From the NCBI GenBank assembly GCA_003554945.1, contig PWHN01000099.1, positions 33,613 through 97,612 of the forward strand: 64,000 bases of DNA, written 5' to 3'. The notes under the pieces were generated by a model. That model did not search any database, was not told the origin of the DNA, and saw only the letters and a list, made by a program, of their open reading frames with translations. The translations under genes and the position numbers were made by a program. This DNA is from a bacterium (GTDB taxonomy: Bacteria > T1Sed10-126). Positions 25,574-34,828 of this stretch are shown here, piece after piece; position 1 is the stretch's first letter, and every line of letters starts with the position of its first letter.

Positions 25574-26641
25574 TTGAATAAGAAAAAATATAAGCGACCA
25601 CGAAATTTTAACAGTAATATTTTGAAAATTGCAGGTAGTCTGATAGCGATTGGTTTGTTATTTTATTTTTCTCTCGGATATTTTGGTCAAACAGGAGCAC
25701 AAGACCGACGATTTGAACAGAACGTTGGCCGTGATCTCATGATTGCCGGCCCGGAAGCTGCACTCCATCCAACCGGGTCAAAAAATGCCGAAGGTACAGA
25801 AACGGGTGGTCCTGAACGTATTAACGGGTTGAATGGGTTTATTACTCCCTCGACTGATTATATTGATCCCTTTGAGCAGCACGAAGTGCTGGAATATATT
25901 ACTCATGAAGTAAAACCCGGCGAAAGTCTCTGGGCGATTTCCAACCTTTACGGCCGCCGCCAGTATACGATCGCATCAGCAAATTACGACCTCCTGCGCC
26001 GATATAATTCTCTGCCGGTAGGAATAGAGTTAAGAATACCGAATAGAGATGGCGTTGTAACTGAATTAAGTCATGGACAGACGCTATCGGATATTTATCT
26101 CGCCTATGGAGTAAGTCCGGATGAGATACTTGAATTTAACGAGCTGGACGATGCCGGACGACTCAGCGTTGGCCAGGAGCTCTTTATTCCCGGAGCCGAG
26201 CCGCTTAACCGCTTTGCTTTACGTTTTGACCACGGTAACAACAGTGACTATATATGGCCGCTACCGGTTGACAATCCACGGATAACCTCCGGATTTGGCG
26301 ATCGGATTCATCCTGTCAAAGAAAGAGAAATTTTTCATACCGGTATAGATATTGCCGCTGCTCATGGAAAGAAAGCCTATTCAGCCAGAGACGGTCGAGT
26401 AAACTTTGTCGGTGTAATACCTGGCTACGGTAACGTTGTTACCGTTATACATTCTAACCGCTACAAGACCCTGTATGCTCACCTTTTGGAACAGCTAGTC
26501 AGGCCAAATCAGTTCGTCGAACAGGGCCAGCCGATAGGTCGAGTCGGAGCAACCGGCTATGCTACAGGCCCTCACCTTCATTTTGAAATTAGGCGTTCAG
26601 GTAATCCCGTTAATCCCCTGGAGTATCTTCCCGACCGCTAA
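25574..26641 (+). CDS. LysM and M23 domain murein peptidase
   Basis: This 355-residue protein has an N-terminal membrane anchor (about 17-37) and two LysM-like peptidoglycan-binding repeats (YITHEVKPGESLWAISNLYG near 113; ELSHGQTLSDIYLAYGVSP near 160). A C-terminal M23 domain has HTGIDIA and HLHFEI zinc motifs plus LYAHLLEQ. It should cut or regulate cross-links in the cell wall outside the membrane. The TTG start is supported by AAAGGAG about 12 bases upstream. It ends 12 bases from the convergent sulfatase gene. Confidence 0.92.
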   Translation: MNKKKYKRPRNFNSNILKIAGSLIAIGLLFYFSLGYFGQTGAQDRRFEQNVGRDLMIAGPEAALHPTGSKNAEGTETGGPERINGLNGFITPSTDYIDPFEQHEVLEYITHEVKPGESLWAISNLYGRRQYTIASANYDLLRRYNSLPVGIELRIPNRDGVVTELSHGQTLSDIYLAYGVSPDEILEFNELDDAGRLSVGQELFIPGAEPLNRFALRFDHGNNSDYIWPLPVDNPRITSGFGDRIHPVKEREIFHTGIDIAAAHGKKAYSARDGRVNFVGVIPGYGNVVTVIHSNRYKTLYAHLLEQLVRPNQFVEQGQPIGRVGATGYATGPHLHFEIRRSGNPVNPLEYLPDR

Positions 26642-26653
26642 ATAATATCACCT

Positions 26654-28285
26654 TTAGAGATAACCAAGGTCGGTTAACGCCTCTTTTAGCTCCTCGTTTT
26701 CGTTAGCACTTAATTTTTTATCTTCTTTTGAACGCTGTTTTTCTACTTCTTCCGGTTCTGGAAATCTCTTGTTTAGTCTTTTTTCTAATTCCTCTGCTAC
26801 TTTTTGATAACTCGGCTCCGGCGGTTTTCTCCCCAGTAAATTGTCTCTCTCCAGGTGATCTTCCCGCCAGCGTGTTAGCGTTGGCGAGTGAAAATTACGT
26901 TGTTGGTCAAGTCTTAAAACAAATTTTTCTCGCTCCTGCCGGCTGTCGTTAGCTCTAAGTTCATCTGAATATTTATTAATTACCGTCTCGTCCGGTTGAA
27001 CGAGCAGACGTTTCATAAAAGCTGTTTCCACAAATTTTTCAACTGGTAATTCATAATCTTTTTCCTTTAACGGAAGACCCGCCCGGGTAAATTTATATCC
27101 CCCGGCAGTTAAGATCGTCTCCCAGTTTATAAAAGCCTCGCGTGGGAAATCATCCTTCGATTTATTTTTGTCGTCACTATATTCGCTGTAAAGTGATCTT
27201 TCTTCAGTGATGGTTTTTAAAAGATTATAACCAGAAAAATTTTGATTATTGCTGTCCAGGCCGTGTAATCCAAGCAGAGTAGGGGCCAGGTCAACCATCG
27301 AGCTGTAGCTTATCTCATCAACTGTTAGAAGCTCTTCACCGGCTGTATACAGCAGTCCGGGTATACGAATAAGATCCTGGTCGGGGGGACCAGAATGTTC
27401 AAAGCCGAGCAGATCAGAGTTTTCTCGTATTGTCTCTCCGTGGTCGGCCGTGAGAAGAAAATTTGTATTTTTACCGTGCTCATCCTCAAACAGAAAATCA
27501 ACCAGGGGAGCCAGTGAGTGGGCGTCGAAATGATTAACACCTTCCACATACCAGTTGGCCATGTATTCAATTGGATTGTCAATCTTTTGATCCCGTTTTA
27601 TGTGGATGTGATAGGCGGTTTTTAAGAACTGCCAGAGCAGCTGGTCGCCGCTCGCTCGAAAGGGATAATCTTCCCCCCGCGCTCTCTCCAACGCGTCACT
27701 TCGTTTGAAATTGTAGTCAAAACCAAGTAGTTCAGCTAACTCCGTCGCCTTCTCAATTGCCCGGTCATGATAGCTACGGTTTGGTGGATAATGAGACAGC
27801 AGGTAAGGGTGGTGGACGTCCATCGTGTGATAATATATAAAGACCGGCCGGTTATTTTCGTTATGACGTTTTATTTCCTCGATCAATCGGTTCACAGGAC
27901 CTTCAAGATAGTGGTCGAATCTATCACCAAGACCATTATGTTTCAGTAATTTTATGCCGTTAAATATAATTGTGACGTAGCCGGATTCTTTGAAGTAGTC
28001 GGCGAGAGTTTTTGTTTCTTCAAAAATTTCGCACTGAAACCCGTAAAGACCGTGTTCGCGCGGATATTTACCCGTCATAAGACTTGCCACGGCGGGCGGT
28101 GTCGCTGTGTAAGACGTGTGCAGGCGGGGGATGATCGAGCCTTTTTCGACTAATTTTTGCAGGTTTTTTAGCTCTAATTTTTCTATCAAGTCATGTTTGG
28201 CCAGCACGCCCTGGTCTTGTTCAGAGTCGGGAAGGACGTCAAAACGGAGCGAATCAACCAGGAAAAGAAGACAATTTTTTTTCAA
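26654..28285 (-). CDS. Sulfatase / alkaline-phosphatase-superfamily hydrolase
   Basis: The 543-residue protein shows the metal-binding N-terminus (LLFLVDSLRFDVLP), the nucleophile region (YTATPPAVASLMTGKYPREHGL) and the second metal motif (LLTADHGETI). The nucleophile position appears to be Thr in TATPPA rather than the CxPSR of true sulfatases, so phosphatase, phosphodiesterase or phosphoglycerol-transferase chemistry is more likely. No signal peptide or membrane segment is seen, so it looks cytosolic. It is divergent from the kinase-like gene that follows. Confidence 0.8.
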   Translation of the reverse strand: MKKNCLLFLVDSLRFDVLPDSEQDQGVLAKHDLIEKLELKNLQKLVEKGSIIPRLHTSYTATPPAVASLMTGKYPREHGLYGFQCEIFEETKTLADYFKESGYVTIIFNGIKLLKHNGLGDRFDHYLEGPVNRLIEEIKRHNENNRPVFIYYHTMDVHHPYLLSHYPPNRSYHDRAIEKATELAELLGFDYNFKRSDALERARGEDYPFRASGDQLLWQFLKTAYHIHIKRDQKIDNPIEYMANWYVEGVNHFDAHSLAPLVDFLFEDEHGKNTNFLLTADHGETIRENSDLLGFEHSGPPDQDLIRIPGLLYTAGEELLTVDEISYSSMVDLAPTLLGLHGLDSNNQNFSGYNLLKTITEERSLYSEYSDDKNKSKDDFPREAFINWETILTAGGYKFTRAGLPLKEKDYELPVEKFVETAFMKRLLVQPDETVINKYSDELRANDSRQEREKFVLRLDQQRNFHSPTLTRWREDHLERDNLLGRKPPEPSYQKVAEELEKRLNKRFPEPEEVEKQRSKEDKKLSANENEELKEALTDLGYL

Positions 28286-28427
28286 AATTTTCCTCCTTGA
28301 TCCAAATATTGTGTGTTTAAGAGTAGGAAGCTTGATTCAGCAACTAAATAATATACGCTAATCTGCACAAGAGCAACAGTCTCAATCGCAGAACCTACCA
28401 ACATGGCCTTAGACTGGAGGATTTACC

Positions 28428-29630
28428 ATTAAAAAGCATGAACCCACTTTAACCAATGTTGAGCCGGAAGAACTGACCGAAATAATTGATAAGCTGAGCA
28501 AGGTCGAACAATCCCTCGGGTTTTCTCTGCCGGAACCTGCTGATAGAGGTTTTTATAGTTTTGGCAAGTGGATAGTCCCGGCTGATTACCTGGACTGGCT
28601 TTCTAAGGACAGGAAAGAGCAGGACGCTACAGCGGAGTTGAAAGAGATAGATGGGATAATTAGTCAGTTGCATCACGAAAGCGGAGGGATACCGGATTAT
28701 GAGAGTGAATTAATCGACAGCTATAAACTGCATGCGCCGCTGGTTTTTGTCGGTCCTTATCGACGCGGCCGCCAGTTCGCCCGTCTCTTCTATTTTCAAC
28801 CGCAACTCGCATCGGTTAAGGTGGGACTGGAGGGAGATAAAGCCGATCAACTTCTGCATAGAGAAGTGGAGGTTAGATTGATTTTTGAAGAGATTGCTCC
28901 TGAGTTGATAACTCCCAATCTTTTTCAGGCAAAACTTGACCATGAGCCTCCATTCTATGCTGAACCGGTAATTAATTTTCGTACGTTTGATTTAAAACGG
29001 GACATACATCTTTTGCGCAGTCAGTTTTTACCTGCCTACACACGGCTGCAGAGAACCTGGGGAGTTGATGTTAAGCCTGTAAGTTCATTCTTTACCGATT
29101 TTGCTTCAGGAGAAGATGATGAGGCAGTAAAACCCCCCGGTTTAATTGATGTTTTAAAACTCTTCAAGGAGATAACCTGGCAGCCCTGCTGGGTTGAACC
29201 TCAGAAGATGGCCGAGCAGTTGGTTACTATTTTTAACAGCGACAAAAAACTACTGATTGGCTTAATTCATGGTGATGTTCATACATCAAATTTCCTGGTT
29301 GACGAGAACAATTCTATTCTTTATTTCATTGATTGGGAGGACGCCCGGGTCTCTTATCTATTTTATGACTGGTATAAAATGCTCAGGTATTTCCCGTCGT
29401 CTGTTGCTATTGATCTGATAGCAACAAATCATATGCTTCTTAGCGCTGAATTTCCTGATGAAGATGTCCTTGACTGGCAGTCGCAGTTAATTATATTTTT
29501 CTATCAGCAGCTTCGATACAGCGTTGAGTCCAGGCAAAAGCAGATGGAAGAAAAAATAGATATGGACTGGTTAGAGAGTAATTTAAAAAAGATCGACTAT
29601 ATCGATCAGTTGTTAAAGTTAAGAGAATAA
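28428..29630 (+). CDS. APH/choline-kinase-like phosphotransferase, probable AUU start
   Basis: The C-terminal half carries the kinase signature LIHGDVHTSNFLVDE (catalytic Asp) and FIDWEDARVSYLFYDWYKML (metal-binding Asp), as in aminoglycoside phosphotransferases and choline/ethanolamine kinases. The frame stays open and coding well upstream of the first canonical start (28638). An ATT at 28428 lies 7 bases after GGAGG (28416-28420), giving 400 residues. The nearby ATG at 28438 is out of frame. The natural substrate is unknown. The sulfatase-fold gene next door suggests a shared pathway for a phosphorylated compound, which is speculation. Confidence 0.75.
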   Translation: MKKHEPTLTNVEPEELTEIIDKLSKVEQSLGFSLPEPADRGFYSFGKWIVPADYLDWLSKDRKEQDATAELKEIDGIISQLHHESGGIPDYESELIDSYKLHAPLVFVGPYRRGRQFARLFYFQPQLASVKVGLEGDKADQLLHREVEVRLIFEEIAPELITPNLFQAKLDHEPPFYAEPVINFRTFDLKRDIHLLRSQFLPAYTRLQRTWGVDVKPVSSFFTDFASGEDDEAVKPPGLIDVLKLFKEITWQPCWVEPQKMAEQLVTIFNSDKKLLIGLIHGDVHTSNFLVDENNSILYFIDWEDARVSYLFYDWYKMLRYFPSSVAIDLIATNHMLLSAEFPDEDVLDWQSQLIIFFYQQLRYSVESRQKQMEEKIDMDWLESNLKKIDYIDQLLKLRE

Positions 29631-29819
29631 GCAGTAAATCTCTCCGGGGATATTGTTTATGGCCCCGCTGATCCCACCAATTTAGTTCACCCGTCCGCTG
29701 CCGGTTTGTAACCATAAACACGTGAGGCAGTGGAGTTTGAACCAGGTATTGAACGAATATGACGGGAACATGATATTAGGGCAGGAAGTTGAGATTATTT
29801 TCCGTTACTTCCGATAAGT

Positions 29820-29871
29820 TATATTATGTAAAATCGGAGATATGCAATTATCTCCGATTTTACATAATATA
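29820..29871. terminator. Perfect 23-bp inverted repeat, likely bidirectional transcript end
   Basis: Arms 29820-29842 and 29849-29871 are exact inverse complements around the 6-base loop TGCAAT. It lies between converging genes (kinase on plus, exeA/exeB on minus). The stem base is AT-rich on both sides but has no T-run, so an intrinsic terminator is not certain. The rest of 29631-29908 holds a REP-like fragment (AACCCGGAATCCATC to CGGGTT, about 29881-29908) and nothing else I can name. Confidence 0.55.
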
Positions 29872-29908
29872 GTGGCAAACCTAACCCGGAATCCATCTAT
29901 CTATCGGG

Positions 29909-30118
29909 TTATGACCATAGAAAGGTCAACAAAACCACGAGCTGGCTGCCCAGCGCCGTTGCTAATATTACTATCAGGACAGTCAATACAGCCCATTTGC
30001 TGTCGGAATCGCTCTCTTTGCTAAATTGATAGTCCTCGTGTCCGGGAACTCCTGTGAGCTGGCGTTTTCCGTTGCGTCTCTTTTCGCTGCGGTCTAGCGC
30101 CTCTTTAATCAGTGACAT
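29909..30118 (-). CDS. Short ExeB/GspB-like membrane protein
   Basis: The 69-residue product starts MSLIKEALDRSEKRR, the usual opening of ExeB/GspB partners of ExeA. One membrane segment follows (about 43-65), and the protein ends right after it. Known ExeB-type proteins continue with a periplasmic domain, so this is either a minimal form or truncated. A REP-like palindrome begins at the stop codon, hinting at truncation by repeat insertion. The start overlaps the end of exeA by 14 bases. Confidence 0.7.
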   Translation of the reverse strand: MSLIKEALDRSEKRRNGKRQLTGVPGHEDYQFSKESDSDSKWAVLTVLIVILATALGSQLVVLLTFLWS

Positions 30119-31919
30119 CCCTGTCGCTTAACCTCCTTATAAAAGACTTTATTTCCTCTCCTGTCCAATCTGGTTCTCCGCGTCCCGATTCACTCAACAG
30201 CAGCGCCAGGGTCTCTTGGTCAATCTCTCCACTTGGTTCTAAGCCAACCTCATTCTGAAAATCCACTACAGAATTTTCGGTTTGTGGCCCAAAAAATTCA
30301 GTTCCAGGCAGATCATAGTCGCCGACTAAATTTAGTAATTCCTGAATCTCTTTAATTTCCTCTGTTTCCATCCAGATGCTGTAAGTTGTCTCCGGGTCGA
30401 CTATGAGTTCATCCGGGAAGACAATAATTTCTTTTTGCCATTTTTTGTCTGCTGTGTCACCGTTCAAATCAGTCCAGCCATAAATTGGGTCCCAGGCCCG
30501 GTCATCAGCCCCTGGTGTTATTAATACATAACGACTTTTTTCTTCGCCCCACAAACCAAGTAGCGGTATATCTACTTCCGATAAGTTATCCGCACTTAGC
30601 TTTAGGTATGTCGGTGTAGATGTCAATATTTCCGGAAAATATTCTTCAAATTCTGCTTCTTTTATATAATTATCGCTGTCAATGTTTTGTTCATCAACTT
30701 TTTGGTCGGAGTATGCACTTATCAGTCTACTCAAACTTAAAAATTTCCCCCGGTCCCCCGGCAGTTGGTCTGCTTCCACCGGTTCTATTTTTAACGGATT
30801 GGGTAGCGGCTCTTCTTCCTTTTCCTTTTTCTCTTTCTCTTCTTCCTCTGTTTTTGAAACAATCCCCTCCTCTACTTCACTCGTGCTGATTACCGGTGCA
30901 TCAGACGATAGGATTGTTTGCATCTGATTTATCACCCAGCCCAGGCCGGCTCCCAGGAATAAGACGACAAGGGCTGCTGCTAACGCTCTTAAAAGCCAAC
31001 CGGGGTTTGATAACCTGTCGCGCAAACACGACGAGTTAATCAGTGAGCGTAGTCTCCGTATTGCTCGTGAGCTGGTTAAATAACCGTTTTTATATCCTTC
31101 GCCGTCCGCCAACAGCTCCTCGGCCGCCGTAACCAGGTGCTGCTTGTTGATCAGGTGTGTCTCCTCAACGTAAGCTGCCATCAGGGCACGGTCGCAGATT
31201 AAGTTTATCAGTCGCGGATTGCCGCGAGTTACCTGGTAAAGTTTTTTAAATACATCGCGACTTACCTTTAACGGTTTTTCAGGCTGGGCTACTTCCAACC
31301 GATGCAGCACATACTCCCGGGTTTCTTCTCTGTCAAGATTCGACAGGTGACTGCGCACCGCAATTCTCTGTTTTAACTGGCGCAGCTCTTTTTCCCCCAG
31401 CAGGCTGTTTAGTTCTGGCTGTCCGACCAATACAATCTGAAATAGTTTCTCTTTGTCCGTCTCAAAATTAGACAAAAGACGCAGGTTCTCCAGCACGTCG
31501 TAGTCCAAATTCTGTGCTTCGTCAATAACCAGACAGACGTTATTGCCCCGTTCATACTGGTCGATTACAAACTCCTGTAATAGATCGATTACTTCCTTTT
31601 TTGTCGGGTTCTCTGGCAGTTTTATACCCAGGTCTTCGGCAATTGTCAGCAGAAGTTCGTTGAAATTCATGGTTGAATTTAAGACAAGCGCAGTTTTTAC
31701 TGATTCGTCCAGTTCCTTTAAAAAGGCCCTACATACTGTGGTTTTCCCCGTCCCCACCCGCCCGGTTACCAGCACGAAACCCTTGCGCTCCTGCACGCCA
31801 TACATCATGTGCGCGAGGGCTTCCTTGTGCTGGTCGCTGTAATAGAGAAAGTCGGGATCTGGTGTAACGTTGAACGGCTTGTTCTTAAAACCAAAATAAT
31901 TTTCGTAAACTTCGCGCAT
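30105..31919 (-). CDS. exeA: ExeA/GspA-type AAA ATPase with peptidoglycan-binding domain
   Basis: This 604-residue protein starts MREVYENYFGFKNKPFNVTPDPDFLYYS, an ExeA hallmark. It has Walker A (VTGRVGTGKTT) and Walker B (NVCLVIDEAQNL). A membrane segment lies at about 305-330, followed by an acidic linker, and a C-terminal PG_binding_1 domain ends the protein (about 535-590, FFGPQTENSVVDFQNEVGL). ExeA with ExeB inserts the type II secretin or remodels the wall around it. No gsp secretion genes are in the window, so it may serve type IV pili or another secretin. A downstream ExeB-like gene overlaps it. Confidence 0.9.
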   Translation of the reverse strand: MREVYENYFGFKNKPFNVTPDPDFLYYSDQHKEALAHMMYGVQERKGFVLVTGRVGTGKTTVCRAFLKELDESVKTALVLNSTMNFNELLLTIAEDLGIKLPENPTKKEVIDLLQEFVIDQYERGNNVCLVIDEAQNLDYDVLENLRLLSNFETDKEKLFQIVLVGQPELNSLLGEKELRQLKQRIAVRSHLSNLDREETREYVLHRLEVAQPEKPLKVSRDVFKKLYQVTRGNPRLINLICDRALMAAYVEETHLINKQHLVTAAEELLADGEGYKNGYLTSSRAIRRLRSLINSSCLRDRLSNPGWLLRALAAALVVLFLGAGLGWVINQMQTILSSDAPVISTSEVEEGIVSKTEEEEKEKKEKEEEPLPNPLKIEPVEADQLPGDRGKFLSLSRLISAYSDQKVDEQNIDSDNYIKEAEFEEYFPEILTSTPTYLKLSADNLSEVDIPLLGLWGEEKSRYVLITPGADDRAWDPIYGWTDLNGDTADKKWQKEIIVFPDELIVDPETTYSIWMETEEIKEIQELLNLVGDYDLPGTEFFGPQTENSVVDFQNEVGLEPSGEIDQETLALLLSESGRGEPDWTGEEIKSFIRRLSDRDVTD

Positions 31920-31921
31920 TA

Positions 31922-32761
31922 TTAGTTCAGCTCCCTGTGCTGGAGGGCCGGCAGTTTCCGGCGTATCTCATTTATTCTGTTTCTATTTATTGTGAAATTT
32001 AACAGTCCCGGGCGTCTTTTTTTCTCAGCCACCACTTGCCCCCAGGGATCAACCACCAGGCTGTTACCATGGCTGTCGACGCCGTTAATTCTATTTTTTC
32101 CTGTCTGTGCCGGTGCAATCACGTAACATTGATTTTCAATAGCTCGAGCTTGCAGCAGTGGCCGCCAGTGGACCTTTCCTGTCTCATCGGTGAAGCAGGC
32201 CGGCACGAAAATAACTTCCGCCCCCGCTTTGCTCAGTTGCCGAAAAAGTTCTGGAAAGCGGAGGTCGTAGCAGATACCGACACCGCACTTGAACCCGTCA
32301 AAATCCACTACCGCAACCTCTTTCCCCGGCTTTAAATAGTCCGCCTCTCTTAGCTTGAACTCATCCGCAAGCTCAATGTCGAACAGATGTATTTTTCGGT
32401 AAAAGGCGCTAATTTCACCGGTGCTGTCTATAAAATAGGCCGTGTTATAAAATCCTCCCGCCTCGCCGACCGGTTCCGGAATTGATCCGGCAATAATATT
32501 TATCTTCTCTTCTTTTGCTTTTTTTCTTAGCTGTTTTAGTCCTTCTTCTCCCGCTTTATAACCAAGAGTTCTAATGGTATCACCGTCACCCCGCAGCAGG
32601 AAGTTTTCGGGAAAAGCAATCAGCGAGCAGCCGTCTGTCCGCGCCGACTCAATCAAATTCAGTGTCTGCCGGAGGTTATCTTCAAAGTCCCCTGATGCGT
32701 CGACCTGAGCCAGAGACCAGCGACGCTGGTTCTTTTGTTCAAATTTGCTGTTTTCGACCAT
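31922..32761 (-). CDS. Carbon-nitrogen hydrolase (Nit/omega-amidase-like)
   Basis: This is a 279-residue nitrilase-superfamily enzyme with the Glu-Lys-Cys triad in view: FPENFLL, FYRKIHLFD and GVGICYDLRFPELFR. The pattern is closest to Nit1/Nit2 or omega-amidase proteins that clean up deaminated glutathione or alpha-ketoglutaramate. The exact substrate cannot be told. It sits 2 bases upstream of exeA and 6 bases downstream of the UPF0173 gene in the same direction, so they share a transcript. Confidence 0.88.
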   Translation of the reverse strand: MVENSKFEQKNQRRWSLAQVDASGDFEDNLRQTLNLIESARTDGCSLIAFPENFLLRGDGDTIRTLGYKAGEEGLKQLRKKAKEEKINIIAGSIPEPVGEAGGFYNTAYFIDSTGEISAFYRKIHLFDIELADEFKLREADYLKPGKEVAVVDFDGFKCGVGICYDLRFPELFRQLSKAGAEVIFVPACFTDETGKVHWRPLLQARAIENQCYVIAPAQTGKNRINGVDSHGNSLVVDPWGQVVAEKKRRPGLLNFTINRNRINEIRRKLPALQHRELN

Positions 32762-32767
32762 AAATCA

Positions 32768-33442
32768 TCATTCGATGCCGCGACTAAAGTGTGTCTGGCC
32801 CGGCTGTAGAACAATCACTTCTGCTTCGTAGCCGACCAGCTTTTTGAACTTTTCCGGGTCCTGGCTTATCGGTTCAAAAGTGTTGTAGTGCATTGGTATT
32901 ACCTGGCTAACGCCCAGCATCTCGACGGCGCGGCTTGCGCTCGGGGGCCCCATGGTAAAGCGATCTCCGATCGGCAGTAGCGCAAGCTCGGGTTCAAGCA
33001 TCTCGCCGATCAGCTCCATGTCGGAGAACAGTCCCGTGTCTCCGGCGTGATAGACGTTTAACTCAGGTGTTTCAATGACAAAGCCGCACTGGTGACCGAG
33101 GGCGCCGGAAGAATGTAGTGCTTCGGTCATGTGAAATTTGACCTCTTCACCGCTAACACTCCCCCCAATATTCATCGGTTCTACATCGCTAACCCCCTGC
33201 TCGCTGGCGTCGACGGTAATTTCATAATTGGCAACCAGTGTTGCCCCGGTATTTTTGCAAATTTTCACCGCCTGTCCGTAGTGGTCATCGTGGCCGTGGG
33301 TAACCGTTACGTAGTCGGCCGACTTTATTTCATCAACTTCTATTGGACAGAGCTCGTTGCCTTCGATGAACGGATCCACGTAAATTTTGTCATTCTCAGT
33401 CTCCAATTTAAAAAAGGCGTGACCGTACCATGTTACTTCCAC
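32768..33442 (-). CDS. UPF0173 metallo-beta-lactamase-fold hydrolase
   Basis: The 224-residue protein begins MEVTWYGHAFFKLETENDKIYVDPFIEGN and has the metal motif THGHDDHYG, as in the UPF0173 (YtkL-like) family. Further metal ligands appear in YHAGDTGLF and IPMHYNTF. The family role is unknown. It is the first gene of a likely operon with the nitrilase and exeA/exeB. Confidence 0.9.
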   Translation of the reverse strand: MEVTWYGHAFFKLETENDKIYVDPFIEGNELCPIEVDEIKSADYVTVTHGHDDHYGQAVKICKNTGATLVANYEITVDASEQGVSDVEPMNIGGSVSGEEVKFHMTEALHSSGALGHQCGFVIETPELNVYHAGDTGLFSDMELIGEMLEPELALLPIGDRFTMGPPSASRAVEMLGVSQVIPMHYNTFEPISQDPEKFKKLVGYEAEVIVLQPGQTHFSRGIE

Positions 33443-33715
33443 TGCAATTCACCTCTAAAATAAATGTTAGACGCAGATAAACTATGTCGGGATAAAATGA
33501 AGGTTGGGGTAAGAGGATTTGAAGACAGGAGTGCGCCGCTCTCTTCTACAATCGACATTTTTTGTCCCACCGGTATTTTCTGGTATATTCGTTCTCTCTT
33601 CTCTGGCTGCTGTGTCTAAGGCTGTCTTTGTCGATCTATTTTCGTCTATTTATAGTTTACAATCTATTCCGAGAAATTTCCAGTTTTGATTTTATCAGAA
33701 CCCTCCACCGATTTC

Positions 33716-33804
33716 GTCATTGCCGGGCTTGACCCGGCAATCCATCTTGAATATACCATAGATTCCGGGTCTGCGGTCGCTACGCTCCCTTGCCCGGAAT
33801 GACG
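33716..33804. repeat. Two REP-like palindromes
   Basis: TCATTGCCGGGCTTGACCCGGCAATCC (8-bp stem) lies at about 33717-33743. GATTCCGGGT to CCCGGAATGAC, with a longer loop, lies at about 33771-33803. The first occupies the TCATT-to-AATCC orientation, the second the reverse. They sit in the 387-base spacer between UPF0173 and the SplB-like gene; the rest of that spacer shows nothing I can name. Confidence 0.75.
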
Positions 33805-33829
33805 TTGGAAGGTTTTGTGATTTTATTTT

Positions 33830-34828
33830 TCATTTTTTTATCACTAAATCGTTCCAGATATACTCTGGTTCCATGCACAAACCGACGCGCAGATTTTCTA
33901 CCGGCAGCCAGTTTAAGAATTTGCGGTAGGCTGCCGTTCGGCGAAAACGCGGGTATCTGTATTTGCCGTCCGGCCCCCGCACAAACTCGTCCCGAATAAA
34001 ATCACGCCCCGGGAATCGCTTCTCAATTGTTTGATCAAGACCGGCCGGGAAACGAAAACAACCCAAAATGATATACTGCAGTTGTTTGGGGTTTATTTCT
34101 GCGAAAATATGTTCCACCAACTGTCGGTATTCTTCTTCCCAGTCTCTTTGAAGAATAATTGGATCCAGTCGCAAGGCGCAGTTAAAACCGGCCTCGGCCA
34201 GGCGCTTGAGTGCCTTTATACGCTCTTTGGGCGCCGCGGTTCGAAGCTCAATACGGCGGGCAACCGATGGCGGGCTTAGTGTCCAGGCAAAAGTAACGTT
34301 TTTCAGCGGCATCAATTCTCTAAGCACCGGCCCTACATTTATGCTTTTACTCCGAATTTCAAGCCTTACCTGTTCGTTTTTTTGAAACAAGTTCCAGATG
34401 AAGGGCAAAAAATGCATTACCGGCTCCAGCTCTAATCCGTCACTCAGCTCACCGAGACTGAAGTATTTCTCGCCCGTTTTTATCCGCTGCTCTATTTCCT
34501 GATAGATAAGCTCATAATTTACAGTCGCTCTCGGTACCGATTCCTGCAGGTAAGTCAGCAGGTAGCAGTAGCAGCAGTCAAAGGGACAGCCTTCTACCGG
34601 GCTGATACAGTTTTCGGCCCGGTCAGGCAGGGGCGGGTGGTGTTCCCATTTATTTACGTGTGAACTCGAAACTGCGTTTAACACCAGGCTCTGTCTGGAA
34701 TTCTGCTCAATCTCATCCGGACTCAACACCTCTATACCCAGCCGTTCGGCACGTTCAATTATTTCGCGGCCCCGTTTTGTATTTCTGGCCTCCCGTTCCA
34801 CCAGAAGACGTTTAAGTCCGGTTTTCAA
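33830..34828 (-). CDS. splB: Spore photoproduct lyase-like radical SAM protein
   Basis: The 332-residue protein has the family signature GCPFDCCYCYLLTYLQ, giving the CxxxCxxC iron-sulfur motif of the SplB subgroup of radical SAM enzymes. SplB repairs the 5-thyminyl-5,6-dihydrothymine lesion formed in spore DNA by UV. The conserved SNKWEHHPPLP-like stretch (HVNKWEHHPPLPDR) precedes the cluster. Halanaerobiales often keep SplB-like genes even when sporulation is not observed. It overlaps the next upstream gene by 4 bases. Confidence 0.82.
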   Translation of the reverse strand: MKTGLKRLLVEREARNTKRGREIIERAERLGIEVLSPDEIEQNSRQSLVLNAVSSSHVNKWEHHPPLPDRAENCISPVEGCPFDCCYCYLLTYLQESVPRATVNYELIYQEIEQRIKTGEKYFSLGELSDGLELEPVMHFLPFIWNLFQKNEQVRLEIRSKSINVGPVLRELMPLKNVTFAWTLSPPSVARRIELRTAAPKERIKALKRLAEAGFNCALRLDPIILQRDWEEEYRQLVEHIFAEINPKQLQYIILGCFRFPAGLDQTIEKRFPGRDFIRDEFVRGPDGKYRYPRFRRTAAYRKFLNWLPVENLRVGLCMEPEYIWNDLVIKK

